Source: Gemmatimonadota bacterium (GTDB lineage Bacteria; Gemmatimonadota; Gemmatimonadetes; Gemmatimonadales; GWC2-71-9). Taken from it: a stretch of DNA of 64,000 nt. The notes under the pieces were generated by a model. It did not search any database. It was not told where the DNA came from and saw nothing but the letters and a program-made list of their open reading frames with translations. The position numbers and the translations under genes are program-made. Positions 34,195-42,755 of this stretch are shown here, one piece after another (position 1 is the stretch's first letter; each line of letters opens with the position of its first letter). Location: positions 394,385-458,384 of the forward strand of contig JAZKBR010000002.1 in the NCBI GenBank assembly GCA_040388535.1, read 5' to 3'.

Positions 34195-35849
34195 TGCGTC
34201 TCACGGCGACGCAGCTCTCGTTTCGATATCCGGCACAGGAACACCTCGCGCTGGAGCGCGTCGACATCGCCATCGAACCCGGCAAGGTGACCTGGCTCAC
34301 TGGTGCACTCGGCAGCGGCACCAGCACCCTGTTGCTTACCCTGGCCGGCCTCGCACCGCGCATCACCGGCGGCGAGCGCAGTGGCGTGGTCACCTCGGAT
34401 GGGCACGATCCGGCGGTGCGTCATCCGCTCAGTGACGGAGTCGCTTATCTCGGCCCGTCGCCGGGATTGCAGCTGAGTGGCGTCGCGAAGAGCGTGCGAC
34501 ACGAGGTCGCGGTTGGCCCGATGAATCTCGGCTGGCCGCGCGATCGCATCCTGGAGGCGGCAGACCGTGCGATGGAACGATTGCACGTCGCGCATCTCGC
34601 CGAGCGCGCTCCCGGTGCACTCTCCGGCGGCGAAACGCAGCGTGTATTGATCGCCGCATTGCTGGCGGCCGCGCCGCGCGCGTGGTTGCTCGATGAACCC
34701 TTTTCGGCCCTCGATCGAGCGAGCCGGATTGCTGTCGGCTTCTTGCTTCGCGAACTCGCGCGTGATGGCGCGACGGTGGTCGTGAGCTGCGACGACGCCG
34801 ATGCGATGCTCGATGTTGCCGATCGAGTGGTTGTGATGCGACGCGGCAGGGTTGCGCTCGATGGCGCCCCGCAAACGCTGCTCGCTGGCCCTGCATTGCC
34901 GGCCACTGGAGCGAGCACCACGGATGCCGCCACGATCGCAGCGGCGGCACAGTTCGACACGCCGTATCCGCTCACGACGCCGGCGCTTCTCGCGCTCGTC
35001 GGAAATTCCGAACCGAACCGGCCGACCGCTGACGTCGCCGTGCCCGCCATCGCTGGAGATCGACTCCTGCTTGAACAGGTCGAATTCGCGTACGCCGGTG
35101 GCGCGCCGGTGCTGCGGCAGACCTCGCTTCGCATCGGCGCCGGTGCAGCGGTGGGACTCTTCGGGCAGAATGGCGCAGGCAAATCGACACTACTCCGACT
35201 CGCGATGGCGCTGGAGCAACCGAGCGCCGGCAAGGTCGAGACGCTGGGCGAGAATACCCGCGGCCGGGGGCCAGAAGATCTGGCGCCACGAGTCGGCTTC
35301 CTCTTCCAGCAGCCAGAGCGCCAACTCTTTGCTTCGTCGGTCCGGGCCGAGTGTGCCGTGGCACCGACCCTCGCGGGATGGGATGCCGCCCGGATTCGCG
35401 CCGCGACCGACGCGGTGCTCGCCGAGCTCGAACTCCTCGACGTGGCGGCGGAACACCCCTACGACCTGCCGCTCCCCCGTCGCCGGCTGGTGGCGCTCGC
35501 GTCAATCCTGGTGACCGATCCGATACTCCTCTTGCTGGACGAGCCGACGGCCGGTCTCGATGGCGCGACTCGCGGCCGGGTGACAGCCGCAGTGCGGAGC
35601 CGGGTGGCACGAGGGGGGGCCGTCCTGGCCATCACCCACGACGCGACTTTCGCTCACGAGGCGCTCGACCGCGGCCTCCACCTCGAGCAGGGGGCGATCA
35701 CCTTCGATGGCCCGGTCCGCGATCTGTTGAATGACCGCGACCTGACCCGGCCGGCGGCGCTCGCAGTCGCCCTCCAGCTGGGGCTGCCGATCGGTGCGGA
35801 TCGGCGTAAATCAATCGTCAGCGTACTTACCTCAGCCCGGCGGATGTAG
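34194..35849 (+). CDS. fused ECF transporter ATPase (two ABC domains, asymmetric)
   Basis: A 551-residue protein with two ABC domains (about 1-230 and 290-535) in place of EcfA1/EcfA2. Domain 1 has Walker A GALGSGTST (Thr43 for Lys), no Q-loop Gln (GPSPG), good signature LSGGE (143-147), intact Walker B LLDEP, and Asp200 at the H-switch. Domain 2 has intact Walker A GQNGAGKST (Lys330), Q-loop FQQPERQ, Walker B LLDEP and H-switch THD (His482), but a broken signature (LPLPRRR). In the ABC sandwich one ATP site is therefore fully canonical and the other fully degenerate. Powers the adjacent S/T components. Confidence 0.9.
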   Translation: MRLTATQLSFRYPAQEHLALERVDIAIEPGKVTWLTGALGSGTSTLLLTLAGLAPRITGGERSGVVTSDGHDPAVRHPLSDGVAYLGPSPGLQLSGVAKSVRHEVAVGPMNLGWPRDRILEAADRAMERLHVAHLAERAPGALSGGETQRVLIAALLAAAPRAWLLDEPFSALDRASRIAVGFLLRELARDGATVVVSCDDADAMLDVADRVVVMRRGRVALDGAPQTLLAGPALPATGASTTDAATIAAAAQFDTPYPLTTPALLALVGNSEPNRPTADVAVPAIAGDRLLLEQVEFAYAGGAPVLRQTSLRIGAGAAVGLFGQNGAGKSTLLRLAMALEQPSAGKVETLGENTRGRGPEDLAPRVGFLFQQPERQLFASSVRAECAVAPTLAGWDAARIRAATDAVLAELELLDVAAEHPYDLPLPRRRLVALASILVTDPILLLLDEPTAGLDGATRGRVTAAVRSRVARGGAVLAITHDATFAHEALDRGLHLEQGAITFDGPVRDLLNDRDLTRPAALAVALQLGLPIGADRRKSIVSVLTSARRM

Positions 35850-35858
35850 ACTTCCAGT

Positions 35859-36932
35859 ATGCCCGTCCCACTGACCGCACTCTTCGCATCGGCTCTGCAT
35901 CAGGTCCGCGCCTCGGATGGCGATGCTGCCGCGATGGATCGCGCGCTGTCGCTGCTGGCCCGCGCCGCCGGTGGGACGCCGGTGACGTTCGAGGTGATGG
36001 GCGACCGCTTCATGGTCAACGATATGCCGGTCTCGATGGAGGCCCCGGGTGTGGTGCAGGTGGTCGAAACGTTCCGAGGCCACGATACCGCCCGGCTCTC
36101 GCTTCCGGGCGGGCTCGAGCCCCGGCACTGGCGCGAAGTCGCCGAGATCTTTGCCTCCGCCGCCGGGCTCTTCCCCGGACCGCTCCACCTCATCGAGGCG
36201 CTCCACGCCGCCATTCCTGGCGCCGAGATTGTGTCGGCCGGCCTTCGGGGCGGGGTGATCGATTCGAGCAGCGGTGACCAGATCACCGATCTCTTCGCCG
36301 CGATGTCCGCGCCTGGCGTGAATCTGGGTGGCGACGACCTGATGGGCGGGAGCGGCGATCGCGGGGAGCTTTCTCAGCGACTCGATCCGCTGCTCGCCGA
36401 AGGGCGCGCCGCCTCCGACGCCCACGACTACGAACGGCTCGCCGCCGCGCTGATCGACCTGCACGCGCTCGAACATTCGTGTGACGATGCGCATCGCTCC
36501 ATCATTGTGCGCGAGCGGCGTCGGATGGTCTCAGGCGATGATCTCGAGACGATGGTGCGGATGCTGCCACGCGTCGGCGCCGACTCGATGGTGGCGCGGG
36601 CGATCATCAGCGCGGGTCGCGACGGTGTGGAAGCGATCATCGAAGTACTGAACAGCGCCGAAGGACGTCCCGAGCGCCGCGCCTACATCGAGGCGCTCGC
36701 CGCAGCCCCGCACGCCGAGGAGCAGATCCTCAAGGCCCTCGGCAGCCATCGCCCCGACCTCGTGGCGGCGGTCGCCGAAGCCGCAGCGCGCCGCCATATG
36801 GTGACGGCGGTCCCTGCGCTCGGTCATCTGCTCAAGCACAACGATGCCAACGTGCGCACCGCCGCCTACCACGCGCTCGAGCGCATCGGCACGCACGAGG
36901 CGTTCGAGGCGCTCCACGGCCGGGGCCGTTAA
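35859..36932 (+). CDS. HEAT-repeat-like protein of unknown function
   Basis: A 357-residue soluble, helical protein. The C-terminal ~130 residues have HEAT/armadillo-like repeats (helix pairs such as EAAARRHMVTAVPALGHLLKHNDANVRTAAYHALERIG). The N-terminal part is a mixed domain with a Gly/Asp-rich linker (~140-165). Likely a protein-interaction scaffold. It starts 9 nt after the ATPase gene stop but its function shows no obvious link to transport. It converges with the M42 peptidase gene with zero spacing. Confidence 0.6.
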   Translation: MPVPLTALFASALHQVRASDGDAAAMDRALSLLARAAGGTPVTFEVMGDRFMVNDMPVSMEAPGVVQVVETFRGHDTARLSLPGGLEPRHWREVAEIFASAAGLFPGPLHLIEALHAAIPGAEIVSAGLRGGVIDSSSGDQITDLFAAMSAPGVNLGGDDLMGGSGDRGELSQRLDPLLAEGRAASDAHDYERLAAALIDLHALEHSCDDAHRSIIVRERRRMVSGDDLETMVRMLPRVGADSMVARAIISAGRDGVEAIIEVLNSAEGRPERRAYIEALAAAPHAEEQILKALGSHRPDLVAAVAEAAARRHMVTAVPALGHLLKHNDANVRTAAYHALERIGTHEAFEALHGRGR

Positions 36933-38009
36933 CTAGCGCGGCACGAAGTCAGTGCTGCTGTCGATCCGCCGGGCAAACGCCGCGAGCAGTTTCGCGGCGT
37001 TCGTCACATCTTCCAGCGCCACCAGTTCGTTCGGCGAATGCATGTAACGCAGCGGCACCGAGACCAGACCGGTGGCAACGCCGTGATGCGCCGTGAAGAT
37101 GGCGTCGGCGTCGGTGCCGGTGTATTTGGCCGCGCCCTGAATGGTGTAGGGGATCTGTTCTTCTTCCGCAGTCGCCAGCAGCAACTCGAACACCACTTCG
37201 TTCACCGCCGCGCCGCGCGCGAGCACCGGCCCGCCACCAAGCTTCACGTCACCGTGCCGCTTCTTCTCGATCCCGGGAGAATCAGTGGCGTGGGTGACAT
37301 CGACCACGATCGCCGCGCGCGCCTCGAGCGACGTCGCCGACGTGCGGGCACCACCGCCGGTGTAGGCGATCTCCTCCTGGGTGGTGGCGACAGCGGTGAC
37401 CGGGAGCTTCGGGCGATCGGCCGCGAGCAGGCGCAGCGCCTCGAGCACCACGAACGCTCCGATCCGGTTGTCGAGCGAGCGTGAGACGACGCGATCATTG
37501 GGGAGGCGTGTCACCGTCGCGCCGAGCACGCCGGCGGTGCCGATCCCGACATGGCTCAGCGCCTCCGCCCGGCTCTTCGCGCCGATGTCGATCCAGAGAT
37601 CGTGCGGCTTCGAGAGCTTGTCGCGGTCGGCCTGATCCATCAGGTGAATCGCCTGCTTGCCGATCACCCCGGCCACCGCCCCGTTCCGGCCCAGCAGCGA
37701 CACCCGCTGGCCGACGAAGACCTGCGAATCCCAGCCACCAATCGGCTCGAAGAAGCAGAAGCCGTCGTCATCGATGTGGATGATCATCACGCCGATCTCG
37801 TCGATGTGCCCGGCGAACATCAGCCGGGGGCCATCGCGACCGGCGGAGCCGGGAAAGATCGTGGCGAAGGAGTTGCCGCTGACATCGGCAGAGACCTCGT
37901 CGGCGAAGGCGGCGGCTTCGCGCCAGAGGCGAGCGGGTGCGCGCTCGAAGCCGGACGGGCCGGGGGCATCGAGCAGGCGGCTGAATACGGCGTATTGGTC
38001 GGGATGCAT
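36933..38009 (-). CDS. M42-family metallo-aminopeptidase (FrvX-like)
   Basis: A 358-residue cytoplasmic peptidase with the dinuclear zinc site of M42: AGHIDEIG (His, Asp), RSLDNRIGAF (bridging Asp), TTQEEIAYTGG (catalytic Glu pair), VVDVTHATD (Asp) and YMHSPNE (final His). It trims N-terminal residues from peptides, usually as a dodecameric shell. The ATG giving MHPDQYAVFSRLL is chosen; six extra codons upstream look spurious. It forms a convergent pair with the HEAT gene. Confidence 0.93.
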   Translation of the reverse strand: MHPDQYAVFSRLLDAPGPSGFERAPARLWREAAAFADEVSADVSGNSFATIFPGSAGRDGPRLMFAGHIDEIGVMIIHIDDDGFCFFEPIGGWDSQVFVGQRVSLLGRNGAVAGVIGKQAIHLMDQADRDKLSKPHDLWIDIGAKSRAEALSHVGIGTAGVLGATVTRLPNDRVVSRSLDNRIGAFVVLEALRLLAADRPKLPVTAVATTQEEIAYTGGGARTSATSLEARAAIVVDVTHATDSPGIEKKRHGDVKLGGGPVLARGAAVNEVVFELLLATAEEEQIPYTIQGAAKYTGTDADAIFTAHHGVATGLVSVPLRYMHSPNELVALEDVTNAAKLLAAFARRIDSSTDFVPR

Positions 38010-38054
38010 GGGGGTAGAAGCTAACAACGGCGCTCCCTTTTACCTTTTGGCCCG

Positions 38055-38810
38055 ATGCCAACACCCGCCTCGCCCCTGCGCACTACGCTCGCGTCGATCT
38101 GGACCTGGTCGATGCTCGGCCTTTCCATCGCCGTGCTCTTCCCGGTGGTCTCCCTCTTCCGGATCCTGGGGTGGCCGTTCGACCGGGTGAATTACGCCGG
38201 CGGCAGGATCTTTCGCTGGGTCGGACTCTGGACCACGATGACGACGCCGCGCTGGAAATTCTCGGTGCGCGGAGCACCACCCGCCGACCCGCGACGGCCG
38301 TACGTCGTGGTGGCCAATCACGAATCGTTCTCCGACATCCTGCTGCTCTGTCATCTCCCGTGGGAGATGAAGTGGCTCAGCAAGATCGAGATCATGAAGA
38401 TCCCGGTGCTCGGCTGGGTGATGTGGATGGCCAACGACATTCCGGTCAAGCGCGGGCGGGCATCGAGCATTCGTGACGCGATGGCCGCGTGTCGCGAGCG
38501 ACTCGCGCAGCGTTGTTCGGTAATGATGTTCCCCGAAGGGACTCGCTCCCTCGACGACAACCTGCTGCCGTTCAAGGACGGCGCCTTCCGCCTCGCGATC
38601 GATGCCGGCCTGCCGATCCTGCCGCTCGCTATTCACGGCACGCGCGACGCGATCGCCAAGCACGACTGGCGCATCAATCCGGCGGTGGCGGTGGTGGAGA
38701 TCCTGGAGCCGATCGAGAGTGCGGGGAAGACCACCGCAGTGCTGCGGGAAGAGGCGCGCGCGCGGATCGAAGCTGCGCGCAACGCCTTGCGAATCGAGAT
38801 GAAGGGCTAG
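38055..38810 (+). CDS. plsC: 1-acylglycerol-3-phosphate acyltransferase
   Basis: A 251-residue membrane acyltransferase making phosphatidic acid. It has catalytic NHESFSD (His89-x4-Asp94), substrate-binding FPEGTRSL (159-166) and further motifs (IPVKRGRASS, LPILPLAIHGT). N-terminal hydrophobic segments (~14-38) anchor it to the inner membrane. Its stop overlaps the end of a small convergent membrane-protein gene by 4 nt. Start ATG accepted as annotated. Confidence 0.92.
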   Translation: MPTPASPLRTTLASIWTWSMLGLSIAVLFPVVSLFRILGWPFDRVNYAGGRIFRWVGLWTTMTTPRWKFSVRGAPPADPRRPYVVVANHESFSDILLLCHLPWEMKWLSKIEIMKIPVLGWVMWMANDIPVKRGRASSIRDAMAACRERLAQRCSVMMFPEGTRSLDDNLLPFKDGAFRLAIDAGLPILPLAIHGTRDAIAKHDWRINPAVAVVEILEPIESAGKTTAVLREEARARIEAARNALRIEMKG

Positions 38811-39022
38811 CCGCGCCGGGCCTCGCGCAGCGCCCGCATGCTGGGCACCAGCACCGCCAGCGTCGCCAGTACCCAGAAGAGCCCCAGCGTCAGGCGTCCG
38901 TTGCTGGTATGAGCCAACGGGGTCAGGAAGTAGACTGCGAGACCGAACGCGTCCACCAGCAGGACGCCGAGCACCATCCGCACCATCGCCGCCTTCATCA
39001 GCGACAGCCGGTCACCACTCAT
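38807..39022 (-). CDS. small two-helix membrane protein
   Basis: A 71-residue protein with two membrane helices (about residues 12-33 and 43-62) and a basic C-terminal tail (RALREARRG). No family recognised. Its ATG overlaps the stop of the DUF411 gene by 4 nt (ATGA), which argues it is real and co-translated; its end overlaps plsC by 4 nt. Confidence 0.55.
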   Translation of the reverse strand: MSGDRLSLMKAAMVRMVLGVLLVDAFGLAVYFLTPLAHTSNGRLTLGLFWVLATLAVLVPSMRALREARRG

Positions 39023-39480
39023 CGAACAGCGTACCGCTTGGCGTGACCGGTCGCGTCAAACGAGTAGATCGTGTACGGCTCCTTCCCCATATCCATTCCC
39101 GGCGACGCGCCCGGCATACCCGGCGCCGCGAGTCCCTTCACGCCAGCGGGCTTTTCCGCGAGCAGCTTCTTCACCAGGTCGGCGGGGACGTGGCCCTCGA
39201 TCACATAGCCGTTGATGAATGCCGTGTGGCACGACTGCAGTTCGGCCGTGACACCATTCGCGCGCTTGAGCCTGGTGAACTCATCCTGGTTCTCCACCGT
39301 GACGGTGAAGCCGGCCTTCTGCATGTAGGTCACCCAGGCAGCGCAGCAACCACACGAGGCCGACTTCACCACGCGGAGGTTGAGCGGGGCGGGCGCGGGG
39401 CCGCGATGCCAGGCTGCGAGTGAGGTGGCGCCGGCGACGAGGAGCAGGGCGGTGAAGAGGAAGCGGAGTCTGCGGATCAC
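39019..39480 (-). CDS. DUF411 metal-binding-like exported protein
   Basis: A 153-residue exported protein: a membrane or signal segment at residues ~6-23 (RRLRFLFTALLLVAGATSLAA) and a DUF411 domain with VVKSASCGCCAAWVTYM, LQSCHTAFINGYVIEGHVPAD and the GLAAPGMPGASPGMDMG Met/Gly segment. DUF411 proteins are linked to copper handling because of their Cys/Met ligands. A GTG start is used; the longer frame upstream translates a REP palindrome (PPKGGTT) and is spurious. Coupled to the small membrane-protein gene. Confidence 0.82.
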   Translation of the reverse strand: MIRRLRFLFTALLLVAGATSLAAWHRGPAPAPLNLRVVKSASCGCCAAWVTYMQKAGFTVTVENQDEFTRLKRANGVTAELQSCHTAFINGYVIEGHVPADLVKKLLAEKPAGVKGLAAPGMPGASPGMDMGKEPYTIYSFDATGHAKRYAVR

Positions 39481-39528
39481 GGGAAGCTCGGGAAAGGAGA
39501 CGTAGGGAAGATAAGCGAGGGACTCGTT

Positions 39529-39620
39529 GGTGGTGCCGCCCTTGGGCGGCACGGGTATCAGATTCGAACCAGACTCTGCTGGTCGGTAATACCGGTGCCG
39601 CGCAAGCGCGGCACCAGCGG
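39529..39620. repeat. paired REP-like palindromes, copy A
   Basis: GGTGGTGCCGCCCTTGGGCGGCAC (39529-39556 region) faces ACCGGTGCCGCGCAAGCGCGGCACCAGCGG (39591-39620) across 34 nt. It lies between the DUF411 start and the DUF486 stop. Confidence 0.7.
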
Positions 39621-39646
39621 TCTCAGACCTGGCCTCCGCTCACCGT

Positions 39647-40012
39647 TCAAGCTCCCCGGAACGCGAAATACACCGCACCGACCAGGCAGGCCCCGGCATA
39701 CAGATGATCCAGCTTGAACTGCTGCTTCATGAAGAGAATCGCAAACGGCACGAAAACCACCAGAGTGATCACCTCCTGCATCACCTTGAGCTGCGGCAGG
39801 GAGAGCGCCGTGAAGCCGATCCGGTTCGCGGGCACCTGCAGCATGTACTCGAAGAGGGCGATCCCCCAGCTCACCAGCACCGCGATGTACCAGGGCTTGC
39901 TGCTGAGCGACTTGAGATGGCCGTACCAGGCGAACGTCATGAAGAGGTTCGAGCCGATCAGCAGGATGATGGTGCGGAGGATGACGCCGGAATAGGGATT
40001 TTCGAGGGGCAT
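39647..40012 (-). CDS. DUF486 / DMT-like small membrane protein
   Basis: A 121-residue protein with four membrane helices (about 12-30, 38-58, 70-92 and 97-118). The segments MTFAWYGHL, VLVSWGIALFEYMLQVPANRIG and QLKVMQEVITLVVFVPFAI are characteristic of DUF486, a half-size drug/metabolite-transporter-like family of unknown substrate. The ATG giving MPLENPYSG is chosen; the 18-codon extension is REP sequence. The gene is bracketed by two REP-like composite elements (copies A and B). Confidence 0.85.
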   Translation of the reverse strand: MPLENPYSGVILRTIILLIGSNLFMTFAWYGHLKSLSSKPWYIAVLVSWGIALFEYMLQVPANRIGFTALSLPQLKVMQEVITLVVFVPFAILFMKQQFKLDHLYAGACLVGAVYFAFRGA

Positions 40013-40040
40013 GGGGATGGTCGCGATAAGAGGAGGCCCA

Positions 40041-40158
40041 CCGGTGGTGCCGCCCTTGGGCGGCACCGGTCTTCGCGAAGCAGCGAAGCTCGATCTTACC
40101 GAAACGCGAAGCTTCGATCAATCGGTGAGACCCGTGCCGCGCTCGCGCGGCACCACCG
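40041..40158. repeat. paired REP-like palindromes, copy B
   Basis: Palindromes at 40041-40070 (stem bases CCC/GGG) and 40131-40158 (stem bases CGC/GCG) face each other across 60 nt. The spacer has TTACCGAAACG, also seen in other copies. Confidence 0.75.
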
Positions 40159-40166
40159 AAGCGAAA

Positions 40167-40192
40167 GGGGCGCCCCGTTTCCGGAACGCCCC
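40167..40192 (-). terminator. GC-rich hairpin after the coiled-coil lipoprotein gene
   Basis: On the minus strand GGGGCG pairs with CGCCCC around TTCCGGAAACGG and is followed by CTTTCG. It lies 40 nt past the lipoprotein stop. Weak T-tract, so tentative. Confidence 0.4.
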
Positions 40193-40193
40193 C

Positions 40194-40223
40194 TCCATCA
40201 TCCATCATCCATCATCCATCAAC
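40194..40223. repeat. heptanucleotide repeat (CATCATC) x 4
   Basis: CCATCATCCATCATC... has period 7 for about 30 nt, beside REP copy B and just after the lipoprotein stop. Confidence 0.65.
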
Positions 40224-40231
40224 CTGCCGTA

Positions 40232-41125
40232 TCAGTCCCGGACGAGGATCAGGAACTTCCCCGCATCCCAGAAGGCCGGCGACGAGACGTGGAGATCGCC
40301 CTTCACGTGGCCGTCCGAGGTCACCGTGCTCGCGAGCAGCGACGGGCTCTGGCGGGTCACGATCTTGTACTCTTTGAGCGGCTCCGGCACCGTCAGCACG
40401 GTGTCCTTGCGACGATCGAGGCGCTGGAAGAGTTCCGGCTTCAGGTCGCGAGCTGCCGCGACAGTCTTGCCACCAAAGATCAGGAACTTGCTCCCTTCGC
40501 TCACCACGATGCCACGCTTGATGAGTTCGTCCTTGGTACCGACCGCGTAGTAGACGACGTTCGACTCATCGATGACGTGGGTCAGCGTGTCCTTGACCGC
40601 GACCTTCTCCACCGTCAGCTGATTCGTCTGGGTGGTGAGCGTGTCGACCCGCGACGTCAGCGTCTGGATCTGCACCTTCTGCTCGGTGATCAGCGCTTCC
40701 TGCGCCTGCGCCGCCGTCTTCAGGTCCTCGATTGTCTTCGAGAAGTTGTCGAGGTTCGCCATCAGCTTGACGCGCTCGCTGGACAGCCCGCCGATCTTCT
40801 TCTTCTGGGCGGCGACCTGCACTTCGGCCGCCTCGAGGCGGGCGATCACTTCGCGGACCTTGCCGAGCAACACGGCGCGCTCTTCGGCCTTGCCGGCGAG
40901 CGGACGGTCACCGGTCGAGACCGGCGAGACGCCAAGCGCCTTGACCCGGGCCAGATCGGCGTTGATCTCGGTGACCATCTGGGTCGCGGCGAGGACGTCG
41001 GCCACGAGCGAGTCCTTCTGCTCATTGACGCGGCGCTGTTCCAGCACCGTCTCGTCATATCGCTTCTTGCTCACACAACCCGTGAGCGTCCCGGCGATGA
41101 CCAAAGCCATCATGAACTTGCGCAT
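40232..41125 (-). CDS. coiled-coil lipoprotein
   Basis: A 297-residue lipoprotein with signal MRKFMMALVIAGTLTGC (lipobox LTGC, Cys17), a long coiled coil at residues ~25-165 (VLLGKVREVIARLEAAEVQVAAQ, EALITEQKVQIQTLTSRVDTL) and a beta-rich C-terminal domain (~170-297) with no recognised family. AAGGA lies 8-9 nt before the ATG. The 47-codon longer frame is spurious. The layout suggests an envelope structural or spacer protein. It diverges from the 5'-nucleotidase gene. Confidence 0.75.
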   Translation of the reverse strand: MRKFMMALVIAGTLTGCVSKKRYDETVLEQRRVNEQKDSLVADVLAATQMVTEINADLARVKALGVSPVSTGDRPLAGKAEERAVLLGKVREVIARLEAAEVQVAAQKKKIGGLSSERVKLMANLDNFSKTIEDLKTAAQAQEALITEQKVQIQTLTSRVDTLTTQTNQLTVEKVAVKDTLTHVIDESNVVYYAVGTKDELIKRGIVVSEGSKFLIFGGKTVAAARDLKPELFQRLDRRKDTVLTVPEPLKEYKIVTRQSPSLLASTVTSDGHVKGDLHVSSPAFWDAGKFLILVRD

Positions 41126-41247
41126 GAATACATCCTTGGAAGTAGACGTCTTTGGGACGACCTGAGGGGAGAACGATGCACAACTGGCGGCTGGCGGGCC
41201 ACCCCCCGGCCCCCCAGATTCCGCCTGACCCCACTCCCGGACCGCCA

Positions 41248-42723
41248 ATGCGCCGCCCCGCCACACTGCTCACTTTCCTGCTCCAGGCCACGACTTTCGC
41301 GGCTTTGCGGGCGCAGGCCCCGGTCCGATCGGTCACTTTCCTCCACTTCAACGACATCTACGAGATCACCCCGATGGGAGGGGGGGCCTCCGGCGGACTC
41401 GCCCGGCTGGCGACCCTCCGGGCCTCCCTCGCCCGGCGCACCCCGGCCCTGATCACCGATCTGGCGGGGGACTTCCTCTCCCCATCGGCGATGGGGCTGG
41501 CCCAGGTCGACGGTGCCCGGCTCGCCGGCCGGCAGATGGTCTCGATCCTCAACGCCGTCGGGCTCCAGTGGGCGACCCTCGGCAACCACGAGTTCGACCT
41601 CCGGCTCGATGAGTTCCTCGACCGCCTCGGCGAGTCACGGTTCGGGTATGTCGTGAGCAACGTGACCGACTCGACCGGCAAGCTCTTTCCGCACACCCAG
41701 CGCCACGCGATCCTCCGCATCAAGAGCCCCGGCGGCCTCGTCCGCATCGGCCTCATCGGGCTGGTGATCGACGACAACAAGCCGGCGTGGACCCGCTTCG
41801 AGGATCCGATCGTGGCGGCGAAGCGCGAGGTGGCCTTGATCAAGGACTCCGTCGACGCGATCGTGGCGATCACCCATCTCACGCTCGCGAGCGATCAACG
41901 CGTCGTGGAACTCGTCCCCGAGATCGCTCTGCTCCTCGGCGGCCACGAGCACGAGAACTACGAAATCCGCCGCGGCGCCGCCTTCACGCCGATCGTCAAG
42001 GCCGACGCCAACGTACGCACCGTCGCGGTGGTCACCCTGACCTTCGCGAAGAAGGGCGCGCGCCCGGCCGCGGCCGTCCGATTCATCCCGCTCGACATGA
42101 GCATTGCACTCGACCCGAAGGTGAGTCGCGAAGTGGCGACCTGGGTCGCGCGCTCCGATACGGCCTATATCGCGGCGGGCCTCGATCCGCACGCGCGCGT
42201 CACCGTGCTCCCCGAACCGCTCGATGGTCGTGAGGCCACCGTGCGAGTGCGTCAGGCGCCGCTGCCGATGCTGATTGCGGAGGCACTCCGCGCCGAAGTG
42301 CCGGGAGCCGAAGTGGGGATCATGAACGGCGGGTCGATCCGGATCGACGATGTGATTCCGGCAGGGCCGCTCACGCAGTACGACGTGATTCGAATCCTCC
42401 CCTTCGGGGGCAACGTCGTAGGGACCACGATGACTGGTTCGATGCTCCGCCGGGTGCTCGAACAGGGGGAGGCCAATCGCGGGAGCGGCGGCTATCTCCA
42501 CCCGGCGGGGGCCGAGCGTCAGGGTGACCATTGGGTCGTCGGCGGGGTCCCTCTCGATCCGACCCGACGTTACCGTGTGGCGACCACCGATTTCCTCGTC
42601 ACCGGACGCGAGAAGGGGCTCGCCTTTCTCGCCCCTGACAATCCCGAGCTCGGCCCCATCACACCTTTCAGGGACATCCGCAAGGCCCTGATCGATCGCT
42701 TCAAGGCGAAGTACGGTTCGTGA
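41248..42723 (+). CDS. secreted 5'-nucleotidase-type metallophosphoesterase
   Basis: A 491-residue exported enzyme with signal peptide RRPATLLTFLLQATTFAALRA. The N-terminal metallophosphatase domain has all metal motifs: HFNDIYE, GDFLSPS, LGNHEFD, THLTLASD and GGHEHE. The C-terminal 5'-nucleotidase substrate domain includes NGGSIR and ILPFGGNVV. It dephosphorylates nucleotides outside the cytoplasm for salvage. The GTG of the next gene overlaps near its stop (4 nt if the longer RidA start is used), so the pair is likely one transcript. Confidence 0.92.
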   Translation: MRRPATLLTFLLQATTFAALRAQAPVRSVTFLHFNDIYEITPMGGGASGGLARLATLRASLARRTPALITDLAGDFLSPSAMGLAQVDGARLAGRQMVSILNAVGLQWATLGNHEFDLRLDEFLDRLGESRFGYVVSNVTDSTGKLFPHTQRHAILRIKSPGGLVRIGLIGLVIDDNKPAWTRFEDPIVAAKREVALIKDSVDAIVAITHLTLASDQRVVELVPEIALLLGGHEHENYEIRRGAAFTPIVKADANVRTVAVVTLTFAKKGARPAAAVRFIPLDMSIALDPKVSREVATWVARSDTAYIAAGLDPHARVTVLPEPLDGREATVRVRQAPLPMLIAEALRAEVPGAEVGIMNGGSIRIDDVIPAGPLTQYDVIRILPFGGNVVGTTMTGSMLRRVLEQGEANRGSGGYLHPAGAERQGDHWVVGGVPLDPTRRYRVATTDFLVTGREKGLAFLAPDNPELGPITPFRDIRKALIDRFKAKYGS

Positions 42724-42755
42724 TCACCCAACGCATTCCTCAGCCGGAGCTCTTC

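Noticed and set aside
39481..39552. Longer N-terminus MPPKGGTT... for the DUF411 and DUF486 proteins
   Set aside because: The residues are the translation of REP-like palindromes and would precede the real signal or family start.
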